DNA from: Actinomadura livida
Lineage (GTDB): Bacteria; Actinomycetota; Actinomycetes; Streptosporangiales; Streptosporangiaceae
DNA: 64,000 nt
Reading direction: 5' to 3'
Assembly: GCF_014648675.1 (NCBI RefSeq)
Contig: NZ_BMRO01000004.1
Coordinates: 338,638-402,637, forward strand
Shown: one piece after another, positions 49,434 to 56,547 of the stretch
Layout: each line of letters starts with the position of its first letter
Numbering within the stretch: position 1 is the stretch's first letter
Notes under the pieces: generated by a model
Told to the model about the DNA's origin: nothing
The model's input: the letters and a program-made list of their open reading frames with translations, nothing else
The model's database searches: none
Position numbers and translations under genes: made by a program

Positions 49434-50079
49434 CCCCCCGCCCGACGCCACCGAGGAGCATGACGACCGGGCGGACGGTCCGCGGGTCGCGTTGAAGATC
49501 CTTGTCGCCGGCGGGTTCGGCGTCGGGAAGACGACGATGGTCGGCGCGGTCAGCGAGATCCGGCCGCTGCGGACGGAGGAGGCGCTGACCGACGCGAGTA
49601 TCGGCGTCGACGACCTCGACGGGCTCGGGTCCAAGACCACCACGACCGTGGCCATGGACTTCGGCCGGATCACGCTGCGCGACGGCGTCGCGATCTACCT
49701 GTTCGGGACGCCCGGCCAGGAGCGGTTCTGGTTCATGTGGAACGAGCTGTCGCGCGGGGCGCTCGGCGCGGTCGTGCTGGCCGACACGCGGCGGCTGATG
49801 GCGAGCTTCGCGTCGATCGACTACTTCGAGCAGAAGGGCACGCCGTTCGTCGTCGCCGTCAACTGCTTCGACGACGCCGACCGCTACGACCCGCCGGAGA
49901 TCAGGATGGCGCTGGACATCGATCCGCACGTGCCCGTGCTGCTGTGCGACGCGCGGCAGACGGTGTCGGCCAAGCAGGTGCTGGTCGCGCTGGTCGAGCA
50001 CGCGCTGCGGCTCGCCAGCGGCCCGTCCTCGACGAGCCCGCGGGCCTGGCGGACCCCGGCCCCCACCCGCGACGGCTAG
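49414..50079 (+). CDS. cvnD: Conservon small GTPase CvnD
   Basis: This 221-residue Ras-like GTPase has a P-loop GGFGVGKTT at residues 33-41, G3 as YLFGTPGQERFWFMW and the base-recognition region at VVAVNCFDDAD. That last motif reads NCFD rather than NKxD, typical of this family. It receives the signal from CvnA through CvnB. Its TAG stop shares the CTAG tetramer (50076-50079) with the stop of the convergent HxlR gene. Confidence 0.94.
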   Translation: MNSARSDPPPDATEEHDDRADGPRVALKILVAGGFGVGKTTMVGAVSEIRPLRTEEALTDASIGVDDLDGLGSKTTTTVAMDFGRITLRDGVAIYLFGTPGQERFWFMWNELSRGALGAVVLADTRRLMASFASIDYFEQKGTPFVVAVNCFDDADRYDPPEIRMALDIDPHVPVLLCDARQTVSAKQVLVALVEHALRLASGPSSTSPRAWRTPAPTRDG

Positions 50080-50570
50080 CCGTTCTGGCCCTCCTCGGGC
50101 TGCGGGGGGCCCATGATGATCTCGTCCACGCCGACGTCGTGGCCGTTCGTGCAGCGGACCTGCGACTGGACCGCCGCGCCGCAGCCGGCGTGGGTGAGCA
50201 TGACCTGGCGCCCCTCGTCGCCGGGCAGGTAGGTCTCGCCCCACTCCATGAGCCCGACGAGGGTGGGCGCGAGGTCCTGGCCCATCTTCGTCAGGTGGTA
50301 CTCGTAGCGCGTGCGCTGCCCCGGTTCCTGGTAGGGCTCCCGGCTGAGCAGGCCGGCCTTGACGAGGTGGCGCAGGCGTGCGGTCACGGCCGACTCGGTC
50401 ATGGCGAGGTTGCGGACGAAGTCGCCGAAACGGTTGGTCCCGAAGTACGCCTCGCTGAGCACCAGCACCGCCGACGGCGGGCCGAGCGCGGCGAGCGTCC
50501 TCGCGACCGGGCAGTTCTGCATCGACCAGGCGTCGCGGTCGGCGAAGTGCCCCTCAAGTGCGATTGTCAC
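50076..50570 (-). CDS. HxlR family transcriptional regulator
   Basis: This 164-residue HxlR-type winged-helix regulator has QNCPVARTLAALG (Cys sensor position), FGDFVRNLAMTESAVTARLR and HLVKAGLLSREPYQE. The C-terminal extension contains LTHAGCGAAVQSQVRCTNGH, a Cys/His set that might bind metal, as in HxlR members with a short zinc-ribbon-like tail. GTG 50570 is chosen. It follows GGAGG closely, while the longer frame starts at a TTG inside an operator. It is divergent from an MFS exporter that it probably represses. Confidence 0.85.
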   Translation of the reverse strand: MTIALEGHFADRDAWSMQNCPVARTLAALGPPSAVLVLSEAYFGTNRFGDFVRNLAMTESAVTARLRHLVKAGLLSREPYQEPGQRTRYEYHLTKMGQDLAPTLVGLMEWGETYLPGDEGRQVMLTHAGCGAAVQSQVRCTNGHDVGVDEIIMGPPQPEEGQNG

Positions 50571-50589
50571 CCCTCCACTATAAACCTGC

Positions 50590-50652
50590 TGACTTCGCTT
50601 GACCAAAGTCAGCCCGCTCGCTAGCCTCCCTGACTATGGTGGAACAAAGTCA
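50590..50652 (+). promoter_or_regulatory. Promoter with two matching operators for the MFS exporter
   Basis: Two dyads share the same form, TGACT-N12-AGTCA: 50590-50611 and 50631-50652, with centres 41 bp apart. Between them lies TTGACC (50599-50604), a 17-base spacer and TAGCCT (50622-50627). The transcript would begin about at the ATG (50636). One operator covers the -35 box, the other the start codon. Ownership by the HxlR protein is inferred from position. Confidence 0.7.
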
Positions 50653-52060
50653 GGTACGCCCACGGCCGGTGCTCGCGGTGCTCTCCGTCGCCTCCTTCAT
50701 GGCGGGCCTCGACCTGTTCATCGTCAACGTCGCCTTCGACGAGATCGGACGCGACTTCGCCGGCGGGACCATGGCCGACCTGTCCTGGGTCCTCAACGCC
50801 TACGCGATCGTCTTCGCCGCGCTGCTCGTCCCCCTCGGCCGCCTCGCCGACCGGTACGGACGCAAGCCCGTCCTCATCGCCGGGCTCGTCGTCTTCACCG
50901 CCGCGTCCCAGGCGTGCGCCATGGCCCCCGACCTGTGGTCGCTCGTCGGCTTCCGCGTCCTGCAGGCCGTCGGCGCCGCCGCGCTCATCCCCACCAGCCT
51001 CGGCCTGCTGCTGTCGGTCTACCCGGCCGCGCGCCGGGGCGGCGCCGTGCGGATCTGGTCCGCCTCCGCCGCGCTCGCCGCCGCCGCCGGGCCCGTCGTC
51101 GGCGGCGTCCTCGTGGACGTCTCCTGGCGCCTGGTCTTCGAGATCAACATCCCGATCGGGATCGCGGTGACGCTGCTCGCGCTGCGCTACGTCCCCGACT
51201 CCCGCGAAGGCGCCACCGCCCGCATCCCCGACCTGCCGGGGACCACGGTCTTCACCCTCGCCGTCGCCGCCCTCGCCCTCGGCCTCGTGAAGATCAACGA
51301 CTGGCCGGGCGAGCAGACCGCCCTCGTGGTCGGCGCCGCGCTGCTCGCCGTCGCCTGGTTCTGGCTCCGCTCCCTGCGGCACCCCGCGCCGGTCATCGAG
51401 CCGTCCCTGCTCGCCGTGCGCACCTTCTCCTGGTCGAACGTCACCGTGCTGCTGTTCAGCGTCGCGTTCGCCGCCAACCTCCTGCTCGGCGTCCTCTGGA
51501 TGCAGCAGATCTGGGACTACTCGCCCATCAGGACCGGGCTCGCCGTCGCGCCCGGCCCGCTGATGGTCCCGGTCATGGCGATCATCGCCGGCAAGATGGC
51601 CGCCGCACGCGTCCCCGCCGGTCTGATCACCGCCGTCGGGTGCACGCTCTGCGCCTTCGGCGTCGCCCTGATCGCGATGAGCCTCGGCCCGGCACCGGCC
51701 TACACCACCGAGCTGCTGCCGGGCTGGCTCATCGGCGGAGTCGGCGTCGGCCTCGCCCTCCCCACCATCCTCTCCGCCGCCGCCGTCGACCTGCCCGCGC
51801 ACCGCTACGCCACCGGCAGCGCCGTCGTCAACATGAGCCGGCAGATCGGCACCGTCCTCGGCGTCAGCCTCGCCGTCGCCGCCCTCGGCGCCCCCATCGG
51901 CTACACCGAAGCACACGACGCCTACGTGAACGCCTGGCTGATGGTCGGCGGGTTCATGGTGATCGCAGCCATCACCGCCCTTGGCATGAACCCGCGCCGC
52001 CCGCAGCCCTCCCCCACCGTCCCCGACACAGAAACGGAAGTGGTCGCCCGCGCCTCATAA
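50636..52060 (+). CDS. MFS exporter, DHA2 (EmrB/QacA) type
   Basis: This 474-residue membrane transporter has about 14 spans. Motif A is GRLADRYGRKPVLI (about 73-86), motif C is GPVVGGVLVDVSWRLVFEIN (about 143-162), and the N-terminus MAGLDLFIVNVAFDEIG carries the acidic residue typical of drug exporters. It would expel a toxic or self-made compound using the proton gradient. No ribosome binding site precedes the ATG, and a good promoter ends eight bases before it, so the mRNA is probably leaderless. Confidence 0.92.
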   Translation: MVEQSQVRPRPVLAVLSVASFMAGLDLFIVNVAFDEIGRDFAGGTMADLSWVLNAYAIVFAALLVPLGRLADRYGRKPVLIAGLVVFTAASQACAMAPDLWSLVGFRVLQAVGAAALIPTSLGLLLSVYPAARRGGAVRIWSASAALAAAAGPVVGGVLVDVSWRLVFEINIPIGIAVTLLALRYVPDSREGATARIPDLPGTTVFTLAVAALALGLVKINDWPGEQTALVVGAALLAVAWFWLRSLRHPAPVIEPSLLAVRTFSWSNVTVLLFSVAFAANLLLGVLWMQQIWDYSPIRTGLAVAPGPLMVPVMAIIAGKMAAARVPAGLITAVGCTLCAFGVALIAMSLGPAPAYTTELLPGWLIGGVGVGLALPTILSAAAVDLPAHRYATGSAVVNMSRQIGTVLGVSLAVAALGAPIGYTEAHDAYVNAWLMVGGFMVIAAITALGMNPRRPQPSPTVPDTETEVVARAS

Positions 52061-52133
52061 CCGAAAGACCCGGGCCGCGGGCGAAGCCTTGACCCGGACC
52101 GAAAGGTTCGGTTCGCCCGCAGATCCCGAATCA

Positions 52134-52174
52134 CAGCGGGCACCTTCATCCGGAGAAGGTGCCCGCTGTATTTG
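52134..52174 (+). terminator. Strong terminator after the MFS gene
   Basis: A perfect 14-bp stem (52134-52147 with 52155-52168, loop ATCCGGA) is followed by TATTTG. A further pair, GCGGGCGAA (52077-52085) and TTCGCCCGC (52112-52120), lies just upstream. The arrangement is a convincing end for the MFS transcript. Confidence 0.85.
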
Positions 52175-52399
52175 ATTGCATCGCCCTTGGCGTCAGGCGC
52201 TAGAGCGCCTTCCTTCGGCGGGCGCTGCTTGCGATCGCTGCATCGCTTCGGCTCGCCTAGCGGCTCGCTGCGCGATCAGGTTTCTTGCTTCGCTCGAAAC
52301 CTGCCTTCGGACGCGATCGCGGTGGTTCTGGTTGTTGCGGGGTTGCTGTGGTGGCTGGTTTTGTGTGTTTGTGGGTGCGGGTTTGTGTGGGGCTTTCGG
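52175..52399. other. Palindrome-rich then strand-skewed intergenic stretch
   Basis: No gene is seen. From 52195 to 52320 the sequence is dense in short palindromes and CTTCG/GCTTCG loops, including a perfect CAGGTTTC (52277-52284)/GAAACCTG (52296-52303) hairpin. From about 52320 to 52415 one strand is almost only G and T. The minus strand, which is the 3' side of the HTH gene, is A/C-rich and would be unstructured. This may be a 3' regulatory or repeat element. Confidence 0.55.
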
Positions 52400-52624
52400 T
52401 TACTGCTTTGTGTGGCTTAGTAGGTCGCCTGGTTGGCAGTTTAGTTCTCTGCATAGGGCGCTTAGGGTTGTGAAGCGGATTGCTTTGGCTCTGCCGTTTT
52501 TGAGGATGGAGAGGTTTACCGGGGTTACGCCTACTCGTTCGGCGAGGTCGGTTAGGGTCATTCCTCTTTCCTCTAGGAGGTGGTCCAGGTGGACCTCTAT
52601 CTGGTGGGGGTCCTCGGGGGGCAT
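52400..52624 (-). CDS. Small HTH regulator (Cro/CI, YozG type)
   Basis: This 74-residue helix-turn-helix protein has HLDHLLEERGMTLTDLAERV, then GVTPVNLSILKNGRAKAIRF as the recognition helix, and LSALCRELNCQPGDLLSH. This type is regularly paired with DUF2975 membrane proteins. Its ATG overlaps the DUF2975 stop (ATGA), so it is co-translated. It probably controls its own operon through the large palindrome upstream of it. Confidence 0.9.
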   Translation of the reverse strand: MPPEDPHQIEVHLDHLLEERGMTLTDLAERVGVTPVNLSILKNGRAKAIRFTTLSALCRELNCQPGDLLSHTKQ

Positions 52625-53229
52625 CAGACCAGGCCCTCGGTGTCGGCGCGGAGGCGGGTGCCGTAGCCGAACGCGCCTGCCAGGCCGGCGGCCAGGAAGG
52701 ACAGCAGGACGGGGAGTGCGGACAGTTCGTAGCTGATCTCGACCGCCTGTTCCATCGGGGTGCCGGAGACCAGGACCGTCGTCGCCAGGACGTCCAAGGC
52801 CGGGACGAAGGTGGCGGTCACCAGGAGGGTGGCGGCGACCGCGAAGAGGCGGCGCGTGTTCCGGCGGTCGAAGATCTCCTGGTCGGCGCGGAACGTCGTG
52901 GCGATCTGCATGATGAGGGTCAGGATCGCGAGGACCAGGATGCCCTGGACGATCTGGGGGCCGACGAGCAGGACGCGGTCCAGGAGGCCGGGGTCGCTCA
53001 CGGTCAGTTCGGCCTGGTGGGTTCCCTGGAGGGTCATCCCGTCCGCGGACGGGGCGGTCACCTGGGCGCGGTCGTCCAGGTGGACCTCGCGGGTCTCCGT
53101 CGGCGGGATCAGGCCGGTCACGCCCAGGAACGGGAAGAGGATGCTCAGGCCGACCCCCAGGAGGCCGAGGCTGATGATCCCTTCCAGGCTGTGGCGGTCG
53201 AGTGTTCTCCACCAGGAGGTGGTCTTCAT
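52624..53229 (-). CDS. DUF2975 membrane protein
   Basis: This 201-residue protein has four predicted spans (about 17-37, 90-112, 128-150, 168-192) and a beta-rich outside loop (about 45-85). It is of the DUF2975 type, usually with a YozG-like HTH partner as here. The membrane protein may sense a signal and hold the small HTH protein, but this is inference from pairing. A GGAG site lies seven bases before the ATG. Confidence 0.85.
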   Translation of the reverse strand: MKTTSWWRTLDRHSLEGIISLGLLGVGLSILFPFLGVTGLIPPTETREVHLDDRAQVTAPSADGMTLQGTHQAELTVSDPGLLDRVLLVGPQIVQGILVLAILTLIMQIATTFRADQEIFDRRNTRRLFAVAATLLVTATFVPALDVLATTVLVSGTPMEQAVEISYELSALPVLLSFLAAGLAGAFGYGTRLRADTEGLV

Positions 53230-53246
53230 GGGTCGCTCCCCGTGCA

Positions 53247-53289
53247 GCGGCATATCGTTCTTCGATAGTATCGAAAATCGATATGCCGC
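53247..53289. promoter_or_regulatory. 43-bp palindromic operator before the DUF2975/HTH operon
   Basis: The sequence from GCGGCATATCG (53247-53257) to CGATATGCCGC (53279-53289) is symmetric about 53268, with inner arms TTCGATA (53261-53267) and TATCGAA (53269-53275). Only two of the 21 arm positions fail to pair. It ends 17 bases before the DUF2975 start, a fitting place for an autoregulatory operator bound by more than one dimer. Confidence 0.75.
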
Positions 53290-53321
53290 CGTCAAGGGGG
53301 ATTGGGATCTGGTTCCTGGTG

Positions 53322-53756
53322 CTACGCCTGGAGGGCGGCGAGGAGGACCAGGATCAGCGTCGCGACCGCGAAGAGGCCGTGGCCCAGGACGACCGGGACG
53401 GGGAAGGCGTGCTCGGCCGGGGTGTCCGGCGTCGCGGCGCCGGGGGCGCCCTGGGTGGTGCGGACGGCCGGTGAGCGGGTCACGGCCAGCCCGCGGGCGA
53501 ACATGACGAAGCCCAGCAGCGCCACCGGCAGGAGGATCGCGAACGCCGTCCAGGCCAGCGCGCTCGTGTCGGCGAACAGGTAGACCACCCAGACGACCAG
53601 GCCGGTCGCGGCGAGCAGGAAGTGGCCGAAGATCACCGGGACGGGGAGCCGGGACGAGCCCTCCCGGCTCGCCCCGCCGCGGGCCGTCCAGGTGCCCAGC
53701 ATGTAGAAGCCGCCGACCGCGGTGACGAGCCAGGCGACGAGTGCGGCGATGCTCAT
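53322..53756 (-). CDS. Small membrane protein
   Basis: This 144-residue protein has four predicted spans (about 3-23, 42-63, 69-89, 122-142) and an Ala/Pro/Thr loop. The half-sites RLPVPVIFGHFLLAATGLVV and AFPVPVVLGHGLFAVATLIL are clearly alike, so it is an internal duplication of a two-helix unit. GGAGGAA precedes the ATG. Function unknown. A TnpB element begins within about 25 bp of its start, possibly cutting its original promoter region. Confidence 0.75.
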   Translation of the reverse strand: MSIAALVAWLVTAVGGFYMLGTWTARGGASREGSSRLPVPVIFGHFLLAATGLVVWVVYLFADTSALAWTAFAILLPVALLGFVMFARGLAVTRSPAVRTTQGAPGAATPDTPAEHAFPVPVVLGHGLFAVATLILVLLAALQA

Positions 53757-53885
53757 GGTTCCTCCGTGTTCATCCGATACCTACAGCGTGGAGACCCCGT
53801 CCTTGAGGGCGGGGAGGAAACGGGGGGGGCGGTGCGGCGCGGTGACTCTCCGGGTTTTGTCGGTGGCGGTCGGTATGGTGCGGGC

Positions 53886-55085
53886 GTGTCCCGGTACCGG
53901 TTGTGCCCGACCCCCGCCCAGGAGGCGGGGCTGCTGGTGCATTGCGCGCATGCCCGGTTCGTGTGGAACCTTGCCGTGGAGCAGCACGGGTGGTGGACGC
54001 CGCGCCGCGGCCCCGCGCCGGGGTACGTCGCCCAGGCCCGCCAATTGACCGAGGCCCGCGCGGCGAACCCGTGGCTGGCGGGCGGGTCGCAGACGGTGCA
54101 GCAGCAGGCGCTCAAGGATTTCGCGCAGGCGATGGCGAACTTCTTCGGCGGGACGCACCGCCGCCCCACCTGGCGCAAGGCCGGGCGGCATGAGGGGTTC
54201 CGGATCGTGGGGGCACGCGGCCGGGCGTGGGAGGTGCGGCGGTTGAACCGCCGCAACGGCCAGGTGCGGGTCCCGAAGGTGGGGTGGGTGCGGTTCCGCT
54301 GGTCCCGCCCGGTGCCCGACGGGGTGAAGTCGTTCCGGGTGACCCGCGACCGCTCCGGCCGGTGGCATGTCGCGTTCGCGCACGTGCCTGGCCCGGTCCC
54401 CGCTCCCGGCAACGGTGCGGCGGTCGGCGTCGACCGGGGTGTGGCGGTGTCGGCCGCGCTGTCGACCGGGGAAACCCTGAACGTGCCGGGCCTGACGGCG
54501 GGTGAGGCGGAGCGGTTGAACCGGCTGCTGCGGCGTCTGGCCCGCGCGAAACCGGGGTCGAACCGCCGCGCCCGGGTCAAGGCCGCCATCGCCCGGCTTA
54601 AAGCCCGTGAGGCCGACCGCCGCAAAGATTGGGTGGAGAAGACCTCGACCGGCCTGGCGCGCCGCTTCGACGTCATCGGCGTCGAGAAACTCGACGTGGC
54701 CGCCATGACCCGTTCGGCGCGCGGCACCCTTGACACGCCGGGCGTGAATGTCAGAGCCAAGGCGGGGCTCAATCGGGGCATCCTCGCCAACGGCTGGGGA
54801 CGACTCGCCGCCCGGCTGGAACACAAGGCCCCCGGACGGGTCGTCAAGGTCGACCCCGCGTACACGTCGCAGACCTGCAACCCCTGCGGGCACCGCGCCC
54901 CGGACAACCGCGAGAGCCAAGCGGTGTTCCAGTGCACGGCCTGCGGGCACCGGGCCAACGCCGACGTCAACGCCGCACGCAACATCAAAGACACCGCCGT
55001 GGGACGCACGGTGGCCGCGCGGGGAGGCACGCCGTTGGGCGGGCCGGTGAACCGCGAACCTCAACCTGCTCTCCTGCCTGCGTAG
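53886..55085 (+). CDS. tnpB: TnpB, RNA-guided endonuclease of IS200/IS605 family
   Basis: This 399-residue protein has the full TnpB plan: an N-terminal SRYRLCPTPAQEAGLLVHCA helical domain, and a split RuvC nuclease with Asp-183 in AVGVDRGVAVS, Glu-267 in IGVEKLDV and Asp-360 in NADVNAARN. A zinc ribbon has Cys-331, 334, 350 and 353 between the last two. All key residues are present, so it should be able to cut DNA next to the element's junction when guided by an RNA from its 3' end. GTG 53886 lacks a ribosome binding site but follows a TATGGT box by six bases, suggesting a leaderless message. Confidence 0.92.
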   Translation: MSRYRLCPTPAQEAGLLVHCAHARFVWNLAVEQHGWWTPRRGPAPGYVAQARQLTEARAANPWLAGGSQTVQQQALKDFAQAMANFFGGTHRRPTWRKAGRHEGFRIVGARGRAWEVRRLNRRNGQVRVPKVGWVRFRWSRPVPDGVKSFRVTRDRSGRWHVAFAHVPGPVPAPGNGAAVGVDRGVAVSAALSTGETLNVPGLTAGEAERLNRLLRRLARAKPGSNRRARVKAAIARLKAREADRRKDWVEKTSTGLARRFDVIGVEKLDVAAMTRSARGTLDTPGVNVRAKAGLNRGILANGWGRLAARLEHKAPGRVVKVDPAYTSQTCNPCGHRAPDNRESQAVFQCTACGHRANADVNAARNIKDTAVGRTVAARGGTPLGGPVNREPQPALLPA

Positions 55086-55135
55086 GGACCGGGTTGGAAT
55101 CCCCCGCCTTCACGTCAGACGGGGGAGGACGTCAA
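55060..55135 (+). ncRNA. Probable 3' part of the TnpB guide RNA (omega/reRNA)
   Basis: In this family the guide RNA spans the end of tnpB and the right end, with the guide being the flanking DNA. Here the hairpin CCCCCG/CGGGGG after the stop and the GGACGTCAA terminus form the expected scaffold end. The guide would then start at about 55136 (GACTGTGTTCTCC). The 5' limit is not known and the call rests on family analogy. Confidence 0.5.
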
Positions 55136-55650
55136 GACTGTGTTCTCCGGGACGGACGGACGAAGCCCTCGGCCTGTGTGTTCTCGTCGGCCACGCGGAC
55201 GCCGTAGCGGTAGGCGAGCTTTCCGCCGAGATACCCCGCCGCGGCCAGGCATGCGAGGGACGCGGCCGAGAGCGCGGTCTGGGCGGGCGAGACGGCGCCG
55301 TCCCCGAGCCGCCAGCCGAAACCGGCCACGTAGGCGAAGGTCGCGGCGAGGTTCAGGGACATGTGGCTCAGCGCGGTGCGGAAGGCGCGGGTGCCGGGCG
55401 GGATGGCGAGCAGGTCCAGGAAGCCGGTCGCGGCGGCGGCCAGCGCGCCGGCGATCCCGAGGCCGATGAGCCACAGCGAGACCTCGGCGGCGGAGGGCGG
55501 GCCGGTGCCGAGGTGCGCGGCGACGTCGATCACGAGGCTGCTCACCCAGGCCCCGATCGGCACCGTCACGAGGATCGGGTGCAGGGGGTGGCCGTAGCCT
55601 CCGGCGAGCGGGCTCACCGGCTGTTTGGCGCGGTACTGCGGGTCGTCCAT
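55132..55650 (-). CDS. DUF2231-like membrane protein
   Basis: This 172-residue protein with four spans fits the DUF2231 family: GHPLHPILVTVPIGAWVSSL near the start is its typical motif, then LSHMSLNLAATFAYVAGFGW. Function unknown. The stop codon lies in the GTCAA that ends the TnpB element's right end, so the last residues or the stop may have changed when the element inserted. AGGAGG precedes the ATG. Confidence 0.85.
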   Translation of the reverse strand: MDDPQYRAKQPVSPLAGGYGHPLHPILVTVPIGAWVSSLVIDVAAHLGTGPPSAAEVSLWLIGLGIAGALAAAATGFLDLLAIPPGTRAFRTALSHMSLNLAATFAYVAGFGWRLGDGAVSPAQTALSAASLACLAAAGYLGGKLAYRYGVRVADENTQAEGFVRPSRRTQS

Positions 55651-55666
55651 GACGCCTCCTATTTCG

Positions 55667-55680
55667 CCAACAAGTATTGG
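55667..55680. promoter_or_regulatory. Possible operator before the DUF2231 gene
   Basis: CCAA (55667-55670) and TTGG (55677-55680) flank CAAGTA in the divergent gap shared with the SufR-like regulator gene, just upstream of the DUF2231 start. It is short, so the call is tentative. Confidence 0.35.
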
Positions 55681-55783
55681 TGTTTTATGGGTTCGGAGTC
55701 AATGGGGTGCGAGTTTGTTGGTGTGTCGTTGGATTTCGTACAGTGTTCTGGGTGTTTTCGTCGGTCGGGGTTAGGGTGGGGCC

Positions 55784-56476
55784 GTGACCTCGGATCCCCT
55801 CGAAGCCGCCGCGATCCTGAGTGACGACCTGCGGCGCGGCATGTACGCGTTCATCCGCTCGGCAAGGGCGCCGGTGACCCGGGACGAGGCGGCCGCCAGC
55901 GTCGGGATCTCCCGCAAGCTCGCCGCGTTCCACCTCGACAAGCTCGTCGAGGCGGGGCTCTTGCGCGCCCACTACGCGAGCCCGGCGGGCGTCCGGCGGG
56001 TGGGGCGCGCGCCGAAGGTGTACGAGCCGTCCGGGGTCGACGTGCGGGTCAGCATCCCGCAGCGCGAGCACGGGCTGCTCGCGAGCATCCTGCTGGACGC
56101 GGTCCGCGGGCAGGGGGCGGCGGAGAGCGGGCAGGAGGCGGCGCTGCGGGCCGCGGGGGAGCGGGGCCGCGCACTCGGCGCCGCGGAGAGCCGTCCCGTC
56201 CGGGGCGGGCGGCTCGGCACCGAACGCGCGCTCACCCGCGCGGCGGAGGTCCTGGACCGCCACGGCTTCGAGCCCGACCGGGAGGAGCCCACGCGGCTGC
56301 GGCTGCGCAACTGCCCGTTCCACCCGATGGCCCAGGACGACCCCGACCTCGTGTGCGGGGTCAACCACGCCTTCCTGTCCGGTGTGGTGGACGGCCTCGG
56401 CGCGTCCTCCATCGAGGCGAGGCTCGCCCCGCACTCCGGTTACTGCTGCGTCGAGTTCGGGCCCCGCGAGGAGTGA
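55784..56476 (+). CDS. HTH regulator with C-terminal Cys/His cluster (SufR-like)
   Basis: This is a 230-residue regulator. An N-terminal winged helix (about 1-85: VTRDEAAASVGISRKLAAFH, LDKLVEAGLL) is followed by a C-domain ending in NCPFHPMAQDDPDLVCGVNH and HSGYCCVEF. The spaced cysteines and histidines are in the place where SufR-type regulators hold an iron-sulfur cluster, so a redox or metal sensor is likely. The GTG start lacks a ribosome binding site but follows TAGGGT (55772-55777) by six bases. It is divergent from the DUF2231 gene. Confidence 0.82.
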   Translation: MTSDPLEAAAILSDDLRRGMYAFIRSARAPVTRDEAAASVGISRKLAAFHLDKLVEAGLLRAHYASPAGVRRVGRAPKVYEPSGVDVRVSIPQREHGLLASILLDAVRGQGAAESGQEAALRAAGERGRALGAAESRPVRGGRLGTERALTRAAEVLDRHGFEPDREEPTRLRLRNCPFHPMAQDDPDLVCGVNHAFLSGVVDGLGASSIEARLAPHSGYCCVEFGPREE

Positions 56477-56547
56477 GCGGCGGACGCGGGGCGGCCGCTC
56501 CGCTATAGGTACTTACCTCCATAAGTCCGGCGAATTACTGTTACGCC

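Larger units (their letters stand above)
53775..55135 (+). mobile_element. IS200/IS605-type TnpB-only element
   Basis: The left end holds an imperfect hairpin near 53796-53817 (ACCCCGTCC, TTGA, GGGCGGGGA). The right end holds CCCCCG with CGGGGG at about 55101-55126, followed by GGACGTCAA at about 55127-55135. Both are the hairpin types seen at ends of this family. No tnpA lies inside, so transposition would need a helper. Exact ends are estimates. No target duplication is expected for this family. Confidence 0.7.
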
